A stretch of DNA of 64,000 bases from UBA8949 sp942493365 (GTDB lineage: Bacteria > Bacillota > Clostridia > Saccharofermentanales > UBA5734), in assembly GCA_942493365.1 (NCBI GenBank), contig OW818697.1:1612001-1676000 (forward strand), given 5' to 3'. Of the stretch, positions 1-9,037 are shown piece by piece; position 1 is the first letter of the stretch, and every line of letters begins with the position of its first letter. Made by a program: the position numbers and the translations under genes. Below the pieces are notes generated by a model. It had not been told where the DNA came from and did no database searches. It was given only the letters and a program-made list of their open reading frames with translations.

Positions 1-1521
1 CAGAAAGCCACTGACAAATTCCAAATCAAGCGGCATGGGGTCAACGGTTAAACTGTATTTGCAGGTCGTTTCCAGATAGTTTTCGATTTTTTGGGCTGCC
101 TGCCATTTGGACGTACTATTGCGGGTTATTTCCAGAGCCAACTGCATGATTACGCCGTCAGCAGCATATTCTGGCAACTCAGGCAATTGCAGATAACGAT
201 CAACGCTGGTCGGAATGATGAGATTGTCTCCGGTTGGGCTGGCAAGATAACGCTCAATGGCTGCGTCAAATGCAGCGCCGGACTGAATCAGCAGGGTGTT
301 GATGGTCAGGGTCTGATCTTTCAGCAAAGCGGGCTGTTTATACAGCAGACCGTCCGCATTGAACTGAACATCGGCCGGCACGGCATTCACAAAAAAGCGG
401 GTGGGTCGGCCAGCCAGGAAAACTGTGCTGAGACTCCGTTCAACCGGTGTTATGCTGTAGCTGGTTTTGATCAGCAAATCCTCGGCGGTGATAGAAGCCA
501 GATCAAAGGCATTGATTTGGTTTTCGTCCGCCTTTTCATTGTTAAAATTCATTAATTCTGAATCGTTACCCGGCAGCCAACGTTTGCCGTCATAGGTTTG
601 TCCGATCGCGCCGCGCATCAGCATCGGTTGGGTATAACCGGCTATTTTCATGACCGGCTTTCCCGATAAAATGATCGTGCCGCCCAACCGGTCGCCCAGC
701 TCATCAAAGCCCGAATTGGCAATGTTGAATGTATGGTTATCGTTGACCCATTCGATGGCGGGGTATAATGTTTCAATGGCATTGCTTTTGAATTGATTGA
801 AGGCCTTGATAACAGCCGTTGACTGATAATTCGCGCCAGGCACAATGGCGGATAGAGCAACCGAGAGACACAGGGCAATGATAGCGATTGGCATGGCTTC
901 CAGCGCAAACCGTCCTTGTGCTGGATACCGTCGCCAATTCATTTTGCTGTAACTTCGCTTTTGTTTGCGAGCAAAGGCGACGATGATCGGACAGCCAGCC
1001 ATCACGATCCAAGGCAGGCCGCCCGCGATAAAGACTTCATGGCTGATGGCAAGGTAGATCAAAATTGCGGCGGCCAAAAATAACTGATTGAATCGAGCCA
1101 CAAAGAGATACGCCAAAACAGCCATAATCAGGCAAACCAGGGTCGCCAGGCCGTCCAAATTCGCAACAGGATTAGGCCTCCCAGCAAAATAATTTGTTAC
1201 CCAGTCCACCCAATCGCGGATTTGGATGGCGACAGCCATCAATGAGCTTTTCAGTTCCTTTTGAAAGGCAAACGACAGAATCAGCAACACCAGCCAAACA
1301 CCGCCGAATACCGCCAGATTGTAAAGCTGCCAGGTCAGACTGGCGGCCAGGGCGATCATAAACACGATAAAGATCAGCTGGTCCAGATGATTGACCGGCA
1401 GATCAAGCAGTTCCAAGGCCAGCCGCGTGATGCCAAAGCAATACAAAATGGCAAAAAACAGTTTGACCATAACGCTGATCAATCGTTGTGGCCGCAGCAG
1501 CCGATTATCCTTGGTGCTCAT
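1..1521 (-). CDS. TgpA-like membrane transglutaminase, cut by left edge
   Basis: 507 residues are visible and the reading frame stays open at the window edge, so the C-terminus is missing. Residues 19-225 hold about six or seven hydrophobic segments. A long extracytoplasmic stretch follows. The last visible residues (AAQKIENYLETTCKYSL, then a Pro/Asp-rich turn) look like the lead-in to a transglutaminase core, but the catalytic Cys-His-Asp lie outside the window. The ATG overlaps the stop of the upstream DUF58 gene (ATGA), so translation is coupled. MoxR-DUF58-transglutaminase clusters are common in bacteria; the exact substrate is not known. Membrane topology and context are seen; the peptidase-like role is inferred. 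Confidence 0.8.
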   Translation of the reverse strand, partial: MSTKDNRLLRPQRLISVMVKLFFAILYCFGITRLALELLDLPVNHLDQLIFIVFMIALAASLTWQLYNLAVFGGVWLVLLILSFAFQKELKSSLMAVAIQIRDWVDWVTNYFAGRPNPVANLDGLATLVCLIMAVLAYLFVARFNQLFLAAAILIYLAISHEVFIAGGLPWIVMAGCPIIVAFARKQKRSYSKMNWRRYPAQGRFALEAMPIAIIALCLSVALSAIVPGANYQSTAVIKAFNQFKSNAIETLYPAIEWVNDNHTFNIANSGFDELGDRLGGTIILSGKPVMKIAGYTQPMLMRGAIGQTYDGKRWLPGNDSELMNFNNEKADENQINAFDLASITAEDLLIKTSYSITPVERSLSTVFLAGRPTRFFVNAVPADVQFNADGLLYKQPALLKDQTLTINTLLIQSGAAFDAAIERYLASPTGDNLIIPTSVDRYLQLPELPEYAADGVIMQLALEITRNSTSKWQAAQKIENYLETTCKYSLTVDPMPLDLEFVSGFL

Positions 1522-2723
1522 TGGATGCCCTTCCCTGTCGGCGTGTAATGAAGCAGGGTAACAGGCAAGCCGGCTTCCTCGGCCTTATGCAATGCGGATG
1601 CCCAATCGGGGGCGATCTGATCGGATGCAAGCAGGATAAGATCGGTTTGGATGCCGCGGTTGATCAAAGCCAGCAGCTGACTGACAACCAATTCATTGAG
1701 TCTGGTCGACATAAAAACAACAAAGCTAGCTGCTCTCCCCGCTGCTGTCTGCTCAACCAGCATGGACTCCGGCGAGGTATCGTCGCTCCAGTCCAGACCA
1801 GCCAGGCTCAATTGCGCCGCAACCAATTCCGTGGGGCGTTCCACATAGCATTCCAGATAGGACTGTTTGTGCCCCGCCAGACGAACGCTGCGGCTGCTGT
1901 GCAGAATCATCTTAACCAGATAAGCAGCGCGGTCGGTAAAATTATCCGCCAATTCCAGGCAGGCTTTGGCGTTTTTGGCAGGTTCCGTCCGCGCCATATC
2001 CAACAGGAGCAACCCGCTGCTTTGCACCGAATTTTCGAATTCTTTGATCATGGTTTTACCCAGACGGGCGCTGAGTTTCCAGTGTGTTCTTTTCATGGCG
2101 TCCCCAGGTCGATAGGCCCGGAGATTTGCCACCGCATCGATTTCATCGCCGATTTTATAATCCCGATGGTGCTCAATATCGATCATGTTGCTGGCTGATT
2201 CTTTAAAGACAAGTGATGCTCTGGTTTTGGGCAGGATGGACAGATTGATCCATGCTGCTTGATGAGAACTTGAGCTTTTGATTGGCAGATAAAACAAGCC
2301 AAACAAATCACGTGAACGAAGCTGCATGATGCCGGCTTTGAAGAAACCGCGATGATAACACGTGATGGAAATTTCAATCTGTTGGCTGTGACGGGCCATC
2401 AAGGGCGTCTTTCGTCGTACTCGCTGCGTCTTGCCAAACCCAGGAATTGACGCGATCAGATCGATTTCGCCGTGCGATAAAAACCCGCTTTGCTCAAGTT
2501 TGATCGAAAGCTGAGCGATTCCGCCACGTTCCAGCATTTGCGGTTCCAGGCACTGCGTTACTTTCAGCATTTTTATGGCAAACAGCGTCTGGATGGCAGA
2601 CAGAACCGGCAGCAAAACCATAACCACCCAGACGATCGCCAGAAAATTCAACCCCGTGTAAGCGAGAACCAGGTAATCGAGCAGCATGAGGATCAGATAG
2701 CCATACCCGCGCGCGGTAATCAT
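1518..2723 (-). CDS. DUF58 domain protein of the MoxR cluster
   Basis: This is a 401-residue protein with two hydrophobic N-terminal segments (about 8-50) and a soluble remainder. The DUF58 signature is clear: R205-P-G-D, then R211-x-x-H/W-K and SAR at 218-220. The C-terminal half resembles a von Willebrand A-like fold, as is usual for the family. The start ATG overlaps the moxR stop codon (ATGA), and its own stop overlaps the transglutaminase start in the same way, so the three genes form a translationally coupled set. Such proteins are thought to act with the MoxR AAA+ ATPase as a chaperone or assembly pair at the membrane. That role is family knowledge, not shown here. Confidence 0.88.
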   Translation of the reverse strand: MITARGYGYLILMLLDYLVLAYTGLNFLAIVWVVMVLLPVLSAIQTLFAIKMLKVTQCLEPQMLERGGIAQLSIKLEQSGFLSHGEIDLIASIPGFGKTQRVRRKTPLMARHSQQIEISITCYHRGFFKAGIMQLRSRDLFGLFYLPIKSSSSHQAAWINLSILPKTRASLVFKESASNMIDIEHHRDYKIGDEIDAVANLRAYRPGDAMKRTHWKLSARLGKTMIKEFENSVQSSGLLLLDMARTEPAKNAKACLELADNFTDRAAYLVKMILHSSRSVRLAGHKQSYLECYVERPTELVAAQLSLAGLDWSDDTSPESMLVEQTAAGRAASFVVFMSTRLNELVVSQLLALINRGIQTDLILLASDQIAPDWASALHKAEEAGLPVTLLHYTPTGKGIQ

Positions 2724-3664
2724 GCCTGCGGTACCGGCACCGACTTGATGATTTCGTCAAGAATACTGTTGACGGTGACCTGCCGTAGTCGGGTTTCCGG
2801 TTTGAGCAGCAAGCGGTGGCACATCACGGGTGCTGCCATGGCCAGAACATCATCCGGCAAGACAAAATCGCGGCCTAGCAGCACGGCCCGGCCGCGAGCT
2901 GCCAGCATCAGCATCAGGGCGCCGCGCGGACTGACCCCCAGCGCCAGTTCGGCATGACGGCGGGTGCTTTGGGCAATCATGGCAATGTAGCGGCGAATGG
3001 ATTCCGAACAATAGATTTTCAGAACGGTTTCCTGCAGATCGATCAATTCGTCCAGTGTCACCACGGTTTCGAGATCAATCAACGGCGAATGACCGGAAAA
3101 ACGTTGGTAAATTTCCATTTCTTCCTGCAATGTGGGATAGCCAAGCGAAACTTTCAACATAAATCGATCCAACTGGGCCTCAGGCAAGGGATAGGTGCCA
3201 ATCTGTTCGATGGGATTTTGCGTCGCCATGACCATGAAGGGCTGCGGGACCGGATAGGTCACGCCGTCAACCGTCACTTGATTTTCCTGCATGGCTTCTA
3301 GTAGGCTGGACTGCGTCTTGGGGGTTGTGCGGTTGATTTCATCAGCTAAAACCAACTGGCTCATCAGGGCACCCGGATGGTACTCAAACCGGCCGGTCAG
3401 CTGATTGTAAAGATTAAACCCCGTTATATCTGACGGCATAACATCTGGCGTGAACTGAATCCGCTGAAAGCTCAGACCCAGCGATTTGGCCAATGACGAC
3501 ACCAGCGTGGTTTTGCCAATGCCCGGGATGTCTTCCAACAGAACATGTCCGCTGCTGATCAAGGCAATCAGCAACAAGTCCAAGGTATCCTGCTTGCCGA
3601 TCATAACTTTGGCGATGTTATCGCGGATTCGTTGGATTATGGTCTGAATATTCTGAAACTCCAT
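2720..3664 (-). CDS. MoxR-family AAA+ ATPase
   Basis: This is a 314-residue AAA+ ATPase. Walker A is G48-I-G-K-T-T53, Walker B is LADEINR at 106-112, and the family segment ATQNPIEQIGTYPLPEAQLD follows. An ATG 20 codons further upstream is in frame, but this start has a GGAGAG ribosome binding site six bases before it and gives the usual MoxR length. It is co-transcribed with DUF58 and the transglutaminase downstream, and with a small membrane protein upstream. MoxR ATPases serve as chaperones for protein or metal-centre assembly, usually with a VWA or DUF58 partner. The client here is unknown. Confidence 0.92.
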   Translation of the reverse strand: MEFQNIQTIIQRIRDNIAKVMIGKQDTLDLLLIALISSGHVLLEDIPGIGKTTLVSSLAKSLGLSFQRIQFTPDVMPSDITGFNLYNQLTGRFEYHPGALMSQLVLADEINRTTPKTQSSLLEAMQENQVTVDGVTYPVPQPFMVMATQNPIEQIGTYPLPEAQLDRFMLKVSLGYPTLQEEMEIYQRFSGHSPLIDLETVVTLDELIDLQETVLKIYCSESIRRYIAMIAQSTRRHAELALGVSPRGALMLMLAARGRAVLLGRDFVLPDDVLAMAAPVMCHRLLLKPETRLRQVTVNSILDEIIKSVPVPQA

Positions 3665-3695
3665 GCTGCTCTCCTCTTTTGTGGGAAAATTGCGT

Positions 3696-4322
3696 TTAGA
3701 TTTGCGGTGTTTCAAGTGAACCATCCTGTGAAATCAGCCGGATTCGGTCACAAACAGACGATCGGCTCATTAACCCTTTGGTGTAAATTAAGCCGTATTG
3801 ACCCGCTAAAATCAACAGGCGCGCATCCTCTTCAGCTTCTCGATAGACAATCATCAACAACGCCTGATTGTGCAAAACGCTGTCGTGATGCCTAATTTTC
3901 TCGCGTAACGAGGAAAAGGATCGGACGCTGCCGGTTTCCAATAAATCGCAGAGCTGTCGGTCCGACAGTTTTTTGATCTGATCAACGGTTACCAGGATTA
4001 TTCTCTGAAGCCCAGCCAATGAAATATAGTGCTGGTCATATTCTGTATCCAGCATCAGATGATTCTGGATCAGGAACAAATTGCCTGATGTATCCAGCGG
4101 CATTGGCAAGCCGCCCAGGTGACGGGTTGCCATGCCCCATTCAGCGTTAAGATGACGAATTCTCTTTTTCAGCTGACGCTGATGTTGCTGTTTGACAATG
4201 CCGATCAGCAGTAACCCGATCAGGCAGGCCGCGGTGATTGCGCCGGCAGCCCACACCGGCAGTGAGCCCGTAAAGGCCAGCAGGACTGCACAAATCATCG
4301 TCAGGATAAAGAGTATTGCCAT
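3696..4322 (-). CDS. Unrecognised membrane protein of the MoxR operon
   Basis: About 208 residues. Two hydrophobic segments (roughly residues 3-20 and 24-42) form a hairpin at the N-terminus, followed by a basic stretch (KQQHQRQLKKRIRH) and a soluble domain of about 150 residues with no motif I recognise. An ATG 12 codons upstream (4358) is possible, but AGAGAGG lies 11-12 bases before the ATG at 4322, so I chose that one. It sits 31 bases upstream of moxR and 44 bases downstream of a pseudouridine synthase on the same strand. Its place suggests a partner of the MoxR/DUF58/transglutaminase set, but the sequence alone does not show a function. Confidence 0.65.
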   Translation of the reverse strand: MAILFILTMICAVLLAFTGSLPVWAAGAITAACLIGLLLIGIVKQQHQRQLKKRIRHLNAEWGMATRHLGGLPMPLDTSGNLFLIQNHLMLDTEYDQHYISLAGLQRIILVTVDQIKKLSDRQLCDLLETGSVRSFSSLREKIRHHDSVLHNQALLMIVYREAEEDARLLILAGQYGLIYTKGLMSRSSVCDRIRLISQDGSLETPQI

Positions 4323-4366
4323 CGGGCAAACCAGCCTCTCTTTGAGATTGATTATCATTTATTTTA

Positions 4367-5077
4367 TCATACAATTGATTTGTCGGTACTAAAAAAAGAA
4401 AATGGCAGCTCCTTCGGCATTGGCAATTTGAACGTCAAGGTCTGGCCGCTGACTGGATGCTGAAAGGTCAGCTCGGACGCGATCAGGGCCAATTGATGCC
4501 ATCCCCCGACGTTCTTGAGCGCGGGATTGTATTTGGTATCGCCCCACAGCGGCCATCCCGCGTGCGCCATTTGGACGCGGATCTGATGGTGTCGCCCCGT
4601 TTCGAGATCAATCGCCAGCAAGGACAGCGGCTGCCCATCAACTTCGGCAATGCCAATCGTCGCATATTGGAGTTGCGCTCTTTTTCCATTTTTTAGCGCT
4701 GCGTCAATCACCCGGCTGGTGTTGAGCCGTTCATTTTTCAGCAGATAATCGGTCAATATTGCCTCTGTTGGGCACGGGCGGCCGCAAACCACGGCCAGAT
4801 AGGTTTTGGCCATGAAGTGCTCTTCCATTTGTCTGGTCAAAGCGGCTTGAACGGGCCCCGTCCTGGCGATGACGATCAGCCCCGAAACCGGTCGGTCCAA
4901 GCGATGAACTGGCAGCAGACTGTCTGGTTTGATTTTTAATTGGCGGGCGAGCAGACTGAGTAAATCGTCAGAGCCGGTTTTATCAGGCTGCGACGGCACG
5001 CCGGCCGGTTTGAATGCAACCAGCAGACTTTTATCGCAAAAAAGCAATTCGATGTCATTGTTTAAGTCAGCCGGCAT
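4367..5077 (-). CDS. RluA-family pseudouridine synthase
   Basis: A 236-residue enzyme that would isomerise uridine to pseudouridine in rRNA or tRNA. The catalytic motif is H58-R-L-D61-R-P-V-S-G-L, with D61 as the catalytic aspartate. The closing motif ETGRHHQIRVQ is present near residue 167. There is no N-terminal S4 domain, unlike the rluD gene at 34291. The start codon overlaps the end of the short-chain dehydrogenase gene by 11 bases. The target RNA site cannot be assigned from sequence. This is one of three RluA-type genes in the window; another is frameshifted. Confidence 0.9.
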   Translation of the reverse strand: MPADLNNDIELLFCDKSLLVAFKPAGVPSQPDKTGSDDLLSLLARQLKIKPDSLLPVHRLDRPVSGLIVIARTGPVQAALTRQMEEHFMAKTYLAVVCGRPCPTEAILTDYLLKNERLNTSRVIDAALKNGKRAQLQYATIGIAEVDGQPLSLLAIDLETGRHHQIRVQMAHAGWPLWGDTKYNPALKNVGGWHQLALIASELTFQHPVSGQTLTFKLPMPKELPFSFFSTDKSIV

Positions 5078-5879
5078 AGATCAGGCCGACCGCCCATTGC
5101 ACAAATCGCGTGGGCAGAAAACGAGTCAGACCAACCACCAGCTTGTAAAAAATCCCGATGGTCATCACCAGCGGCGGATGGCGGCGGAGCATTTTGCGAA
5201 CGATATGGCGGGCTGATTTTTCGGCGGTGATGCCTTTTTGCTCGTCGGCAGCCATTTTGTCGATGGATCGTTTGCAGCGTTCGGCATAATCAGATTTCAA
5301 GGCGTTTTCGACCATGATTCTCGATTTGGTGAAACCGGTTTTCGTGTCGCCGGGTTGGACCAACATGCAGCGAATGCCAAACGGCTTGACTTCATTGGAT
5401 AATGCCATGGTCAAGGCGGCCATCGCCGCCTTGCTGGCCGAATAATAGGCCTGATAGGGTATCGCGAGAACGCCGGCGACCGAGCCGATCTGCACAATCA
5501 GCCCGCCTTTCTGGCTGCGCATCTGCCGCAGGACAGGTTGCAGAAGGTTGACCGTACCGAGAAAATTGGTCTCCATCTGGCCTCTGGCCTCCGCGGTCTG
5601 CGTGTCCTCGATCGCGCCTGAGATGCCATATCCCGCCGCTTGGACCAGGTAATCGATACGGCTTGCGGCTTGAATGACCTTGGCGACAGCTTTGTTGACC
5701 GCTTCGGTATCGTTGACATCCAACTTGAGTGTTGACAGACCACCGTCCGTGCGGAATTCGTCGGGCAAACTGCGGGCCGCAGCATAAACGCGTATACCAC
5801 GCTTGACCAGTTCCTGCGCAATGGCCTGGCCGATACCGGAACTGGCGCCGGTGATTAGGGCTACCTTGGTGTTGTTCAT
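5067..5879 (-). CDS. Short-chain dehydrogenase/reductase
   Basis: A 270-residue classical SDR. The nucleotide-binding motif T10-G-A-S-S-G-I-G17 is intact. The catalytic triad is S133, Y146 and K150 (Y-S-A-S-K). The usual NNAG motif reads QAAG at 80-83. The C-terminal 35 residues are hydrophobic and resemble those of SDRs that sit on membranes or act on lipids. The start overlaps the stop of the upstream metallopeptidase (ATGA). The substrate is unknown. Family membership is certain; cofactor choice (NAD or NADP) is not. Confidence 0.9.
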   Translation of the reverse strand: MNNTKVALITGASSGIGQAIAQELVKRGIRVYAAARSLPDEFRTDGGLSTLKLDVNDTEAVNKAVAKVIQAASRIDYLVQAAGYGISGAIEDTQTAEARGQMETNFLGTVNLLQPVLRQMRSQKGGLIVQIGSVAGVLAIPYQAYYSASKAAMAALTMALSNEVKPFGIRCMLVQPGDTKTGFTKSRIMVENALKSDYAERCKRSIDKMAADEQKGITAEKSARHIVRKMLRRHPPLVMTIGIFYKLVVGLTRFLPTRFVQWAVGLIYAG

Positions 5880-6439
5880 GTCTTCTCCTCCTGAGCCAAT
5901 CGATATCGATTCAATGCCCTGCGACGCTGACGGGCGTCCGGCAGGTAGGATTCCAGCAGACGCCAGAAATCCGGGCCGTGGTTCATGTGGTGTAAATGAC
6001 AGAGCTCATGCAGGATGACGTAGTCCTGCAAGTGCTCGGGCAGGTGAATACAGCGAATATTCAAAGCCACCCGACCGCGACTGCTGCAGCTGCCCCAGCG
6101 GCTGCGCTGATCCCGGATGGCGAGCGCGGTCGGACGGCGCAGGGCGTGGCCGATGATGACCTTCTCGCAGCGTTGCTTGAGCAGATCAGCCGCCGCGGCC
6201 TTTTGATCATGCGCCGGCGCGCTGACCTTGATAATGTCTCGATTTTCCCTGCGTTTGCGGATGATCCAATCCGATTTATCATTGATAAACTGATCAATCT
6301 GCGCTTTGGAACAGTGCAAAGGACATCGGATTTCGATTGAGCCGTCTTCGCGGACAAGCAAAGAAAGGGTGCGCCGCCGCGAGCGAACCAGGTTGTAATG
6401 GAGTCCGGTGATTTGACATGTTTCAGACCGGATCCGCAT
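5876..6439 (-). CDS. YgjP/WLM-type (DUF45) metallopeptidase
   Basis: 187 residues from the ATG at 6439, which follows AAAAAGG; a TTG four codons upstream is also open. The zinc motif H144-E-L-C-H148 is followed by a third histidine at H154 (HMNHGPDF), as in SprT/YgjP-like proteins. The family signature RWGSCSS is at 114-120. It is somewhat shorter than many members (about 230). It overlaps the pyrE-like gene upstream and the SDR gene downstream, so it belongs to the same transcription unit. The family is a predicted zinc hydrolase; the physiological substrate is not established. Confidence 0.88.
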   Translation of the reverse strand: MRIRSETCQITGLHYNLVRSRRRTLSLLVREDGSIEIRCPLHCSKAQIDQFINDKSDWIIRKRRENRDIIKVSAPAHDQKAAAADLLKQRCEKVIIGHALRRPTALAIRDQRSRWGSCSSRGRVALNIRCIHLPEHLQDYVILHELCHLHHMNHGPDFWRLLESYLPDARQRRRALNRYRLAQEEKT

Positions 6440-7283
6440 AGCCTTTTTCAACGCACAGCAGTGCTCTCTCGCGATTTTTGCCGCCCATGTCCAGTTGCTG
6501 ACGAATAAACAACGGATGATTGGCGAAGAAATTGTGCATATATTCGGTCGGACTGTCGATAAACCGATTGATCATGTCCAATTGCGGTTGTTCGATCAGG
6601 CCATTTTGCAAAGCCTGTTCAAAAAGACTGCGGTCGATCTTGGTCAACGCCAGCAGTTCGGTGTCGTTGGCTGATAAATATTCCCGACCGCCCTGATCTC
6701 GATCGACGACAGCCAAAGAAATCGGCATGGTGGCACCACTGCCATGAATGGCTGGCAGCCAAGCGCGTTGATAACTAGAGGCCTCGGTAACCAGATCGGC
6801 CACGTGCACGGCCTTTTGTCCGCCCAGGTCGCCATTTTGAATCAAACGGTGGCTGGTGAAACCATCTTCGCTGAGGATGCGCGTGCCGTTTTTGAGGATG
6901 CTGAGATGCGGTTTGTTGAGCAGAATCGCAGCCGGTATGGAGAAAAAGAAATCGCGGCGCTCCCCCCCAGAGATGAAATCAAACTCACAGGCCTTGAGCC
7001 ATTGCGCGATCAGATCACAAAGATCGTGGAAAAGCGAATTGTTTTTGTACTGGATATCGACCGCCTGCGCCAAACGACCTGGCATGGTCAGCGGATCAGC
7101 GGCGGCGACTTCGATTAGTTCCAGCAGCTGATTGGCTTGCGCTTCGCTGCCATACAAAAAATGAGTATTAACATAAAACGGGCCTAGCGAGCCTGAAGTG
7201 TACCAAAACGGCTGATCCGGCTGGCAAACGCGAATCGCTTGGGTCTCAAAAAGCCAGTTAATGATTGTTTCCTGCTGGGTCAT
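6423..7283 (-). CDS. pyrE: PyrE-like phosphoribosyltransferase, long atypical form
   Basis: 286 residues from the ATG at 7283, which has GAGAGG nine bases upstream; a TTG nine codons earlier lacks that support. The N-terminal segment FWYTSGSLGPFYVNTHFLYG resembles the start of orotate phosphoribosyltransferases. However, the PRPP-binding loop, normally VVDDVxTTG, reads HVADLVTEASS at 160-170, and the protein is about 80 residues longer than standard PyrE (about 210). It is the last pyr gene after pyrD, and no other orotate phosphoribosyltransferase is present here, so the position argues for the PyrE step: orotate plus PRPP to OMP. An alternative is a regulatory or repurposed PRTase homologue. 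Confidence 0.7.
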   Translation of the reverse strand: MTQQETIINWLFETQAIRVCQPDQPFWYTSGSLGPFYVNTHFLYGSEAQANQLLELIEVAAADPLTMPGRLAQAVDIQYKNNSLFHDLCDLIAQWLKACEFDFISGGERRDFFFSIPAAILLNKPHLSILKNGTRILSEDGFTSHRLIQNGDLGGQKAVHVADLVTEASSYQRAWLPAIHGSGATMPISLAVVDRDQGGREYLSANDTELLALTKIDRSLFEQALQNGLIEQPQLDMINRFIDSPTEYMHNFFANHPLFIRQQLDMGGKNRERALLCVEKGYADPV

Positions 7284-7322
7284 TGCCGCGTACCTCTCTT
7301 TATTTGACAATCTAGCACAGGT

Positions 7323-8240
7323 TCAATTATTCCACAACGTCAAAGTGTTGACATAATCAGCAATGACCTGTATGCCATCTTCCTCAGCCAGTGAAATCAT
7401 GCTAGTAATGATGTCTTGACAGGCTGTCGGCTTAATCAGATTTGCCGTACCAACTTCAACAGCGCTAGCCCCGGCAATCATGAATTCCAGGGCATCACAG
7501 CCATTTGTGATGCCGCCGGCACCGATTATCGGTATCTTGATAACGCGTCTGGCCTCGGCCACCATGCGGATGGCGACCGGTTTAATGGCCGGTCCGGACA
7601 GCCCGCCCGTGTTGTTGCGCAGCAGCGGTCGACGCGTTTTGCGATCAATAACCATGCCCATCAAGGTGTTGATCAGCACAACGGCATCGGCTCCGCCGGC
7701 TTCTGCGGCCATTGCCATGTCGCCGATGGCGGTGACATTGGGTGTCAGCTTGGCCCACAAGGGCTTGGTCGTCACTCGACGGGCTTGCGCGACCAGCTTT
7801 TCGATCATTTGGGCGTTGCTGCCGATCAGCATACAGCCTTCTTTGACGTTGGGGCAGGACAGGTTCAATTCGATGGCGTCAACCTCGGTTTGTTCCAACT
7901 GACGGCACATTTCCAGATAATCTTCGGTTTCGTGGCCAGCGATGTTGGCAATCGTCTTGCAGCCCAAGGTGCGCATAAAGGGCAATTCGTCGGCCAGAAA
8001 AGCCGCCAGACCTGGATTTTGCAAGCCAACGCTGTTCAGCATGCCGCTGGCCGTTTCAGCGACCCGCGGTGATGGATTGCCAAGGCGCGGCAACAGGGTC
8101 AGGCCTTTGGAGCAAATTCCGCCTAATTTTGACAAGTCCAGCCAGCGACTCATTTCGCGGCCAAAGCCAAAGGTGCCCGACGCCGCCATGACGGGGTTTT
8201 GCATCGTCAGGCTGCCAATTTTCGTTGTTAAATCGACCAT
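7323..8240 (-). CDS. pyrD: Dihydroorotate dehydrogenase B, catalytic subunit
   Basis: A 305-residue FMN enzyme that oxidises dihydroorotate to orotate. The catalytic cysteine typical of class 1 enzymes is C129 in NLSCPNVK. Early residues MAASGTFGFG (18-27) and the glycine-rich FMN phosphate site near the C-terminus (IIGAGGI) match the family. It overlaps pyrK by 13 bases. The PyrD/PyrK pair marks the NAD-dependent type 1B enzyme, in which electrons pass through an Fe-S/FAD subunit to NAD. This suits an anaerobe without a quinone-linked PyrD. Confidence 0.96.
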   Translation of the reverse strand: MVDLTTKIGSLTMQNPVMAASGTFGFGREMSRWLDLSKLGGICSKGLTLLPRLGNPSPRVAETASGMLNSVGLQNPGLAAFLADELPFMRTLGCKTIANIAGHETEDYLEMCRQLEQTEVDAIELNLSCPNVKEGCMLIGSNAQMIEKLVAQARRVTTKPLWAKLTPNVTAIGDMAMAAEAGGADAVVLINTLMGMVIDRKTRRPLLRNNTGGLSGPAIKPVAIRMVAEARRVIKIPIIGAGGITNGCDALEFMIAGASAVEVGTANLIKPTACQDIITSMISLAEEDGIQVIADYVNTLTLWNN

Positions 8241-9028
8241 TCGACCACCTCCGCCGGAAAGACTGGGCCTTCAACGCAGCAACGCTGGTGGGAAAACGGC
8301 TGGCCATGATGTGACGCTTTGATCGCGCAGGCACAAACCAGGCAAACACCGATGCCGCAAGCCATTCTTTCTTCCAGCGATACCTGACAGGGAATGTTGT
8401 TTCGCGCCGCGATATCCGCAACGGCTTTCATCATGATCTTGGGACCACAGGTCACGATAACCGTGTTCGGCATGGGCAAAAGTTCTTGCAGCAGTTTTTC
8501 CAATGCGGCGCCAGCATGACCGGCAAAGCCCAGATCGCCTGCATCAGACGCAAACATCGTCTGACAGGCAATATCGGCAAACTCCTGGGTGAGAATGCTG
8601 TCCTCTTTTGAGCGGTAGCCGCAAACAGCCAACCCCTCGCTTCCCTGCTTCTGGCAGTATTTGTGCACAAAATGCAGGGGGAAAAGGCCTGTACCGCCAC
8701 CGACGGTAATGATTCTTTGAAAACCCGCCAGCTCAAACCCGTGACCCAGCGGCCCGAGCATTGACAGCATCTCGCCAGTCTTTCGATCCGCCAGCCAGTG
8801 GGTGCCCTCTCCCTGAACGCGAACACCAATCTTGATCAGGCCGGTTTTTGGGTCGGCGTCCATAATACCGAACGGCCTGCGCAGCAAGCGATCGCACGAC
8901 ACATTGACGAACTGGCCGGGCGCTGCGGCGGCCGCGATTTCCGGCGCTTGAAGCGTCAGGATGACCGTTAAGTCGTTAAGTCGTTCGTTGGCCAACACGC
9001 GAGCCAAGTATTCAGCGTTCTGCATCAT
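8228..9028 (-). CDS. pyrK: Dihydroorotate dehydrogenase B, electron transfer subunit
   Basis: 266 residues with a ferredoxin-reductase fold. R51-P-F marks the FAD site and GGGTG (110-114) the NAD site. The [2Fe-2S] ligands are C224, C229, C232 and one of C250/C251 in the CxEGPVF segment. PyrK passes electrons from the PyrD flavin to NAD. It lies between carB (nine bases upstream) and pyrD (overlapping), in the standard Bacillota order. Confidence 0.96.
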   Translation of the reverse strand: MMQNAEYLARVLANERLNDLTVILTLQAPEIAAAAAPGQFVNVSCDRLLRRPFGIMDADPKTGLIKIGVRVQGEGTHWLADRKTGEMLSMLGPLGHGFELAGFQRIITVGGGTGLFPLHFVHKYCQKQGSEGLAVCGYRSKEDSILTQEFADIACQTMFASDAGDLGFAGHAGAALEKLLQELLPMPNTVIVTCGPKIMMKAVADIAARNNIPCQVSLEERMACGIGVCLVCACAIKASHHGQPFSHQRCCVEGPVFPAEVVEWSI

Positions 9029-9037
9029 TTGCTACCC

